Shown: in pieces, positions 1-6,262 of the stretch
How positions within the stretch are numbered: position 1 is the stretch's first letter
Layout: each line of letters opens with the position of its first letter
DNA from: Actinomortierella ambigua
Lineage: Eukaryota; Mortierellomycota; Mortierellomycetes; Mortierellales; Mortierellaceae
NCBI GenBank assembly: GCA_016098155.1
Contig: JAAAJB010000869.1
Location: 1-10,087 of the forward strand
Length of the DNA stretch: 10,087 nucleotides
Direction of reading: 5' to 3'
Notes under the pieces: model-generated
Told to the model about the DNA's origin: nothing
Seen by the model: the letters and a program-made list of their open reading frames with translations, nothing else
Databases searched by the model: none
Program-made: the position numbers and the translations under genes

Positions 1-84
1 AAAAAAAAAAAGAGTTAGACGATATTCGACCAGATTTTGAAGCACACATGGGGCATGCCATGTACCTCTTGGAGGGCATCTTAC

Positions 85-1843
85 ATTAATGTCGCAGGAA
101 ATGTCAGCAATGCTGAGCATTCTAAACTTGTTGGCGGGATCGCTCTGGACGGTTCTGAGCTGATCGTGCGTCATCAGACGAGGGAAGCGCTCGTCCCAGT
201 AGGCACCATTGATGACCATAGACGAATGAGGAGCAATTTCTTGAGAAAAGTTGGATACAAAACGCTCGGGGTGTTGGTGGTACTCATCTGCCGAGGTGAA
301 GACTCCCTTGTCCTTGTGGACAATGTGGTCCTTGATGTTAACCTCAGCCGCGTAGACACGGTCCAATCGGACATCTATTGGTGCCAAAGTACAAAAATAA
401 AGTTTTTTTTTCCCTTCGTGTGTTAGCTCTCTATTTGGCCCGACTTTTTCGAGGCAGATTTGCTTCACTCTTCATACAACAGAAACGTACTCTTGCTCTG
501 GGCGATGCGGGGAAGGTCCTTGGGGTCGACATACTCGTGAGGCAGCGAATGGAAGACAGACTGAGCGCCCTTGGAGACGTTGCCGTTGCCAGTGAAAACA
601 AAGGTCATGGGGCCAAACTCGCGAGGGGTGCCCTCGTCCATGATGGTATTACCCAGTGCCTGAAGAGCCAGCTTGGCAGACGCCAGGGTCTTGTAGTTGT
701 GGGCCATTCCGAGGTGCTGTATATTTATCAAGGGACATCATTGAACGATCACCGTGTGAGTGTTTCTCGGCCCACTTTTGCCCTCCTCTTTTTGTCCCAC
801 CCCCGCTGTGACCCCCTTGCATCAGCTCTGACCATCCATTTGTGTTCTCTGATCTGCACTAATATCCATTGAGTTTTTCCCTCTTCCCTCCCTATCCCTC
901 TTTCTGCCGCACACAACATTTGTGGGGAAAGAGTGGGGGTGGAGGGAGGGTCCCAAGACTATTCAATGTAATCCGTGGTCGTCATAGCAACTTACGAGGA
1001 AGGGGCTGCTGTAGCCAAGACCCAGCAGACGCTGGCCGAGGCCATGGACACCATCAATCATACCAGCATAACCAGCATGTCTTCCGAAAAGCACGAGGCG
1101 CTGCTTCTTCTCGTTCGTCATCAGCTCATAGTCGATCAGGCGAATGTCCTGAAACAAGCGACCAACAAAGACAGAAGTTTGAGTGAGTATGCCTGTAGCG
1201 TATCATTTCCCTTTTTGCTCCTGCAGAAAAGTACAAAACGACGTAAATAATAACATCAGAAGCAAATCAGAAACAGGCAATGTACCTTGTTGAGCACATC
1301 CTGAAGCATGGGCATATTGTAGGCTTGTCCCTTGTGGGTGTGAGAAAAGTAGACATAGGTCTTGCCGGGGATCAGATCCTTGACAGGGACCTCCTTGATG
1401 CCGAGGATAATGTCAGCTGGCGACAAGTCCTCCTGAACGATCGCACCCGCCTGGCGGTACTTTTCGTCGGAGAAAATTCGCTTAGTGGAAGGCTGGACGA
1501 AGACCCTGATGCCAGTTTCCTTGATCAGACGCTCCACAGCCTCGGGGGTCAAAGCTGCACGTCGCTCCCAGCGGTTCTTGCCCTCACGGCGGATGGCGAT
1601 CGACTTGTATGGGTTCGTGTTGGTGGAGGTATGCTTGTTGCACCGTTGCTGAGAGAGGGGCTGCTGAAGGTTGAGGCGGAAGGCGCGGGGGCGCGCGGAC
1701 GTGACATTTGACCGGGGAGCTGTAGCGATGGCAGCCCTGTAGGACGATGTGGCAATCGAGCGGGAGGGGACCTTGGGGAGGGCAGCCTTGGCGGAGCGGA
1801 GGCGAGAACCCAACCGTGCAGCAGCAGAAGCCTGGGTCGACAT
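85..1843 (-). CDS. AASS: Lysine-ketoglutarate reductase / alpha-aminoadipic semialdehyde synthase-like, mitochondrial (5' part)
   Basis: Predicted to condense lysine with 2-oxoglutarate to saccharopine, the first step of the mitochondrial saccharopine route of lysine breakdown. Coding exons on the minus strand are 1843-1286, 1148-996, 716-491 and 374-85, giving 409 residues in continuous frame. Introns are 137, 279 and 116 nt with GT...AG ends (GTACAT, GTAAGT and GTACGT donors). The ATG at 1843 opens a presequence: residues 1-77 have 13 Arg/Lys and no Asp/Glu. The catalytic domain follows: RREGKNRWERRAALTP (85-100), FGRHAGYAGMIDG (about 207-219), LGMAHNY (239-245), the glycine-rich FTGNGNVSKGAQ (278-289), and IAPHSSMVINGAYW in exon 4. 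These match the animal/plant LKR order and not yeast Lys1. Exon 4 ends at ISCDIN before a GTAAGA donor. Positions 84-1 are intron with a CTAAC branch-like site and a T-run, so the gene continues left. Whether the saccharopine dehydrogenase half follows cannot be seen. Confidence 0.9.
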
Positions 1844-2100
1844 GATATGTAGGTCAGCTGTGAGGGGCGTGTGGCGGACGGGAGAAAAAAGGAGAAAGAA
1901 GGACGGAATGAGAATGAGAATGAGGGAGGGAGGGGGGAGGCAATGAGGAATGGGGAAGAGGAGCTGAGTGAGGAAGAAGAAAAGAAAGAAAGAAAAGAGA
2001 GAGAGAAGTGAAGGGGGGGGGGGGAGGGAAGAAAAGGACTCCTTGCCCGTGGTTGATGGGCCCACCACCTTTCATGACGCATAATACAACAGAGCTACTG
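1844..2100 (-). promoter_or_regulatory. Pyrimidine-rich promoter and 5' leader of the lysine-ketoglutarate reductase gene
   Basis: The 250 bases upstream of the start codon are almost all purine on the plus strand, so they read as a CT-rich leader on the coding strand. The tract runs roughly 1880-2039 and includes a run of 12 G at 2013-2024. CT-rich stretches just upstream of the start are common in fungal genes lacking a clear TATA box, and no TATA box is visible here. An ATGACGCAT site at 2074-2082 resembles a bZIP half-site. Long open frames crossing this tract are compositional artefacts rich in Ser, Pro, Phe and Leu. Confidence 0.5.
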
Positions 2101-2547
2101 TCTGAATCGAGACAGGGACCTGACTCCCCCGCCCTCTTCTGTCCACCACCACCACGTAAACTTCAACCCCACATTTGATCAGCCCCCCCCCCTCCCCTTC
2201 CCCTTTTGCGAGATAAAGTGAGAGGCAATGCGCAATTCCCCTACAGTCCCACATGGCCAATGGTGGCCTCCATTCCAGCCCAGGCCTCCTCCCTCGTCAC
2301 CAACTGTGGGAGGTAGCAGGGTCTGAGCAGGAAGGGGAAGAGGAGAGGGAGGAGGAGGGGAAGGGAAGGGAGAGGGACAACACACCGTGAGAAGAATCCA
2401 AATACGGAAAGGCACTGAATTCCTCCCACGGTACACCTTATTTTCTTCTTGCCCCTCTACCTCATGTGACACACAGCCATTTTTTGGTACTCTTCACTCT
2501 GTACCTTGCCTCCCCAATGAGAGGCCTGCTCTCAATCCGGCCCTTTT

Positions 2548-2568
2548 GCTCGCTCGCTCGCTCGCTCG
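2548..2568. repeat. GCTC tetranucleotide microsatellite
   Basis: Five tandem copies of GCTC plus one further G, uninterrupted, in intergenic DNA. It is expected to vary in length between isolates. Confidence 0.9.
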
Positions 2569-2658
2569 TTCCCATCCTGCACCACTATTATCTACTCGGC
2601 TGCTTTTGGAGAGTGGTAGGTGTTGGGCAAAGGGGGAAAACATCCAGTGTACTAATGC

Positions 2659-2690
2659 TGTACACAGTACCCAACACTGTACTCTGTACA
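2659..2690. repeat. Imperfect inverted repeat
   Basis: TGTACACAGTAC at 2659-2670 and GTACTCTGTACA at 2679-2690 are inverted copies with one mismatch in 12 and an 8-base loop. There is no T-run or gene end beside it. It may be chance or a protein-binding site, and nothing in the context assigns a role. Confidence 0.5.
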
Positions 2691-2901
2691 CATACATCAT
2701 CACTTGCCCCCCGGAAAGACGGGGAAGCATTGATTCCATCTCTGGTTCCACCAAAATGAACACGTTTTTCATGCTCACCCTGTGGGAAAACTAAAATCTG
2801 GCAGTGCGTCCCTACACCCCTCTTCTCCACTCTCCCACATCACATATACAATGCATCGCAATTAACCATGCCAATATATCGGCAAACATGCAAACATTCG
2901 G

Positions 2902-2910
2902 ATTATTATT
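2902..2910 (-). terminator. Probable poly(A) signal of SNU23
   Basis: On the minus strand this reads AATAATAAT, a near-canonical polyadenylation hexamer repeated with overlap. It lies about 70 nt downstream of the SNU23 stop codon, the expected range for a fungal 3' UTR. No exact AATAAA is seen closer to the stop. Confidence 0.4.
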
Positions 2911-2980
2911 CGTACAAAGGAAGGGAGGAGAAAGATGACAACTGGTGGGGGCGATGGAAAACACTGTTCAGGCTCAAAGT

Positions 2981-4270
2981 CTACTTTTTGCTTGATCCAA
3001 ACCCACCGAACCTAAATGGAGCCGTAAGAAACAAAAAATAGGAGCTCATTAGTACGATAAGCGCCTCTGGACATATAAAGTCAGATACACGCCCAGGCAT
3101 ACTTGAAAGCATTCCAGATCTAGAAAACTATAACGTACCCCATCATGGCAGCCATCGCCGGATCCATGCCTCCGAATCCGTCGTCATCTTCCTTCTCATC
3201 CTTGCCCTTCTTCTCCATCTTCTTTTGCTTCTTGCGCTCGCGCTTTTCAGCCCTCTCCCGCTCTTCTTCTCTTTGTGCCGCCTCTACCCTGGAATCGAGA
3301 TCTAGTGATGATTAAAAAAAAATGAATTCAGTTAGACAAAGATGGCAACAGTATTGAAGAGATATTGGTGTAATGGCTCCGTGCTCTGGGCTAAAAGCAC
3401 AAGAGTTCCATACCGTATTTCTCAGCTGGCTTCTCTGTTTTCCGCTTCAGCTGCTGCATCTTGGCAACCACATCGGACACGTTTTCTCGGACGGCTTTCC
3501 GTGATACACCCAAATTCTTTAGATCTATTTATCGTTGAGACATGGAATGGTTACTGTTATCAGCAACTTTTTTGAACTTTGGATAGACAACAAGAAGCCC
3601 CTCGCAATACGCCTCACCCGGATATCATCAAACAACTTACGCTTCTTGCCGTTGACATGGTCCATGTACGCTTGGCTGTCTTTCAGGATACAGTCGCAGA
3701 CCTTGCAATGGAATCCCGGTGTCCGACCATCCGGTCCGGTTTGAACGACCTGGACCTTACCCACAGCCGACTCCAGATTCAACTTTTCATACTTGGCAGC
3801 CTCCACATCCTCTGGCCGTGGTGCTGGCTTGTCGGATGACTTCTTCACAGTCTTGCCTATCAAATTAATGGAGAACCCGTGTATGTTGAATGAGTTTGCT
3901 GCTTCGAAAGAACAATCTTAACACTTTCGTTAAGGTACATGGTCCATATTTCCAGTCCCCCCTGATCATCCGCAATTTAGGAAACTTTACCAAGGGCACG
4001 AGCAGCATCCTCCTTTCGTTGCTCATCTTCTTTTGCTTCACGTTCCTTTGCCCGCTTCTCCATCTCCTCCATATCCCATCGTCCTGACTTGGCGGACTCC
4101 TAGAAATAGTTGAAAGGTGAAAAAAAAATGGGTGCAGACGGCTCTGGGTCAATAAAGATGAACAAGGCGTAGTCCCTAGAGAATCTCGTCTCCAATGTTT
4201 CATTGAATGCCACCAGAATGCCATTCCATACAATGTGTCCATAAATTCCTCCCTGCTTCTTTGATGACAT
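2981..4270 (-). CDS. SNU23: SNU23/ZMAT2-type U4/U6.U5 tri-snRNP zinc-finger protein
   Basis: A nuclear spliceosome component of the tri-snRNP/B complex. Six coding exons on the minus strand (4270-4232, 4099-3991, 3856-3641, 3524-3414, 3301-3139, 3011-2981) give 222 residues, close to the human ZMAT2 length. The N-terminal RWDMEEMEKRAKERE (about 20-34) corresponds to the ZMAT2 KWDKDEYEK helix. A matrin/U1-type C2H2 finger has ligands C100, C103, H116 and H122 (C-x2-C-x12-H-x5-H). The H122 codon is split by intron 3, so only the spliced product completes the finger. HLKNLGVS follows, as in ZMAT2 (HQRNLGMS), then a highly charged Lys/Arg/Glu helix. The 31-nt last exon encodes FGGFGSSKK, matching the ZMAT2 tail SGFGSTKK. 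All introns are 112-134 nt. Exon 1 (MSSKKQGGIYGHI, donor GTATGG) is the least certain part, since it rests on the only upstream ATG with a phase-compatible donor. Confidence 0.92.
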
Positions 4271-4458
4271 GGCGATCGCTTAATGGTGATTCCTGAAGCT
4301 GAGCTTACTTCTCCTTTTGGGGGTGGGAGAGTTATTTTAATTTCGAGACACGTGACATGGATGTCCTGCGGGCTTGGTCATGACAACAAGATTCAATAAG
4401 AGCTCGGTGGCACGCATCCTGCCTCGTCCAAACTCAACTCATCCAACGTCAATCTCCC
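4271..4458. promoter_or_regulatory. Shared divergent promoter between SNU23 and the acidic-protein gene
   Basis: Only 188 bp separate the SNU23 ATG (minus) from the next ATG (plus), so both promoters must lie here. The interval has a palindromic E-box CACGTG at 4349-4354, inside GACACGTGAC, and an AT-rich TTATTTTAA at about 4332-4340. The stretch just before 4459 is C/A/T-rich (CAAACTCAACTCATCC), typical of a fungal 5' leader. The CACGTG core is the known site of Cbf1/USF-type bHLH factors; its use here is inferred. Confidence 0.55.
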
Positions 4459-6201
4459 ATGCTGGCTAGCTCGACATCAGATGCAGCGATGGCAGCGGGA
4501 ACTACGGCAGGAAGCCCGGCTGACGTGAGCCAGCCCTCAGAAGAAGCAGCCCCTGAAACTTGCACGAACACGCTCGACGCGTCGTCGTCGTCGTCGACAC
4601 CCCCAACCATACACGACCACCAGTATCACCACCAGACTGAGAGTGAGACCAACCAAGGAGGAGGAAGAGGAGGAGGAGGAGGAGGATGCCATTTCGCAAT
4701 GGAAGACGTGCTTTCGATTGAGGAGTCTGCTAGCCTCGATACCCCTTCATGGCCGTCGTCCCCTGCTGCACAAGCTCCCCCATGGCCTCCGAAGAGACAG
4801 ATGATGCAGCGCCAGATCAACCCTACTCAGCTGTTGGATAGGATGATCGACGTGGTCACAAAGGCCGAGGAAGAAGAAGGGGAGTCGTCCTCCACTTCGT
4901 CGTCGCCTATGCCTTCACCGTTTCACTTGCCAGATTATGTGGAGCCCTATCGCCAGCAATTGAAGCAGGCTGTGGGCATATGGGCCACTCCGCTGTCATC
5001 ATCATTATCGACGTTGCCATCATCATCATCAGCTGCCCCTACTGTCGCCTCTGTTGCTGGACGATGTAGCACAAACTCTGCTGCCGCCATCATCACATCA
5101 GATGAGGAGAAAGAGAAGGAAGGTCAACAACAACCTCAGGGCGGCAAGAAGATTCATATGACCTTTGAACAGTGGAAGGACCATGTCAGCATTCATCGCA
5201 AGCGAAAGCCACAGATGCCTCGCCTTCCTAGCGAAGACACCATTGAGATGGACGACGAAGAGGGGGTTGCGGTGGAAGTTGACCACGTTGAGGAGGACGA
5301 AGACACGGTTGCGAGCACCACGCAGGTTCAGGATGGATACCTACTTGACACCACCACTACTAAAGATGGCCATGAGAGTATCGTCCAAGGAGGATTCCAC
5401 ACACCCAAGCGGAAAAAACGGACCCGCAGCTTTGGAGCATGGACAGTCTTGACCCACCCGCGACCCAAGGATGCCTCGAGCAGGTCGCCCTCTCCTCCCT
5501 CTTTATGCTCTTCACCCACACCCTCTGATATCATGGCTCGTCGACCCGATACTACACCATCTTCGCCGTCAATGGCGGCCGTGGCTGTCAAGATGGGCTC
5601 GAGATCACGCTTAGGTCACCAGGAATTGATTGCTCATGCGCCTCAAAATTATAGTCTGAGGAGGGATGACACCACACGGACAAGAAGTGTCCAAGATGGC
5701 GAAGGAGAAGCGTCAATTGGGCTCGAGCAGCAACAGGAGGAGGAAGAGGAGGAAGAGGAGGACGAGGAGGAGAAAGCCGAGAAGGGAAAAGGCTATAAGC
5801 GTGTCGAGCCTGTGGAGGATCACAATTTGGAAATGCCCATGGAGCAACAAGGCAGCGATGTAGCCGAGGAGGCGATGGTGAATGACAGCGACGAGTATCG
5901 GCAACAAGAGTCACAACAGCAGCAGCAACATTCACTCAGTCGAGTATCATACGACGGCTATGAAGGAGAAAAGGAAGAGGACGAACAGGACGAAGAAGAG
6001 AGCGATGGCGACGACTATGACGATGCAGTGGACCTGGCAGGGCCAGCTGGATTTGTGACGCCGAAACGCAAGCGAACGCGTTCGTTGTATACCCCACCAC
6101 CGGCGCCAAAGTCGCCGACAGGCTATTTTACACGACGATTCGTCTATTTCCCAGGCCATGTCGCAGGTCAGAGCCCTTCGTCACTTGCTCGGCGACATTG
6201 A
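4459..6201 (+). CDS. Acidic low-complexity protein with duplicated GFxTPKRK(K)RTRS motif, function unknown
   Basis: An intronless 580-residue open frame from ATG 4459 to TGA 6199-6201. I do not recognise the family. Residues 1-70 are Ala/Ser/Thr-rich with a poly-Ser and a Gly-rich run (67-76). Two short hydrophobic or helical stretches could be conserved: INPTQLLDRMIDVVTKAEEE (about 120-139) and IHMTFEQWKDHVSIHRKRK (232-250). The clearest feature is a repeated basic block, GFHTPKRKKRTRSF (312-325) and GFVTPKRKRTRSL (531-543), each following an acidic tract (262-282 and 502-523). Each block contains TPKRK, which fits the CDK consensus (S/T)Px(K/R) and also resembles a nuclear localisation signal. 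Poly-Glu (427-438), Gln-rich (482-490) and Ser/Pro segments suggest intrinsic disorder. There is no signal peptide or membrane segment. A nuclear, cell-cycle-phosphorylated protein is a reasonable guess only. It is divergent from SNU23 and convergent with the protease, and a poly(A) signal follows at 6217. Confidence 0.85.
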   Translation: MLASSTSDAAMAAGTTAGSPADVSQPSEEAAPETCTNTLDASSSSSTPPTIHDHQYHHQTESETNQGGGRGGGGGGCHFAMEDVLSIEESASLDTPSWPSSPAAQAPPWPPKRQMMQRQINPTQLLDRMIDVVTKAEEEEGESSSTSSSPMPSPFHLPDYVEPYRQQLKQAVGIWATPLSSSLSTLPSSSSAAPTVASVAGRCSTNSAAAIITSDEEKEKEGQQQPQGGKKIHMTFEQWKDHVSIHRKRKPQMPRLPSEDTIEMDDEEGVAVEVDHVEEDEDTVASTTQVQDGYLLDTTTTKDGHESIVQGGFHTPKRKKRTRSFGAWTVLTHPRPKDASSRSPSPPSLCSSPTPSDIMARRPDTTPSSPSMAAVAVKMGSRSRLGHQELIAHAPQNYSLRRDDTTRTRSVQDGEGEASIGLEQQQEEEEEEEEDEEEKAEKGKGYKRVEPVEDHNLEMPMEQQGSDVAEEAMVNDSDEYRQQESQQQQQHSLSRVSYDGYEGEKEEDEQDEEESDGDDYDDAVDLAGPAGFVTPKRKRTRSLYTPPPAPKSPTGYFTRRFVYFPGHVAGQSPSSLARRH

Positions 6202-6216
6202 AATCTGTGGACAACA

Positions 6217-6222
6217 AATAAA
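6217..6222 (+). terminator. Poly(A) signal AATAAA of the acidic-protein gene
   Basis: A canonical AATAAA starts 16 nt after the stop codon at 6201. Cleavage would then fall near 6235-6250, just short of the convergent protease stop at 6263, so the two 3' UTRs must abut or overlap. Confidence 0.65.
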
Positions 6223-6262
6223 TTGCCGATACATTGGCCCAAAAAAAAGTTGAGGAGAGTTT

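Larger units (their letters stand above)
2101..2980. other. Intergenic region, no gene supported
   Basis: This is the gap between the 5' end of the lysine-ketoglutarate reductase gene and the 3' end of SNU23, both on the minus strand. It holds low-complexity DNA: a C run near 2182, a GGA-rich purine block at about 2329-2375, a GCTC microsatellite and an imperfect hairpin. Open frames here, the longest being 135 codons, have no recognisable motif and no codon bias, and overlap on both strands, so I treat them as chance. Confidence 0.6.

Noticed and set aside
1256..2068. Extending the lysine-enzyme start upstream to the ATG at 2068
   Set aside because: The extra 75 residues are a translated CT-rich promoter tract (Ser/Pro/Leu/Phe). 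The ATG at 1843 begins a normal mitochondrial presequence.
2387..2794. 135-codon open frame in the intergenic region as a gene
   Set aside because: It crosses the GCTC microsatellite and the inverted repeat, lacks recognisable motifs, and competes with equally long frames on the other strand.
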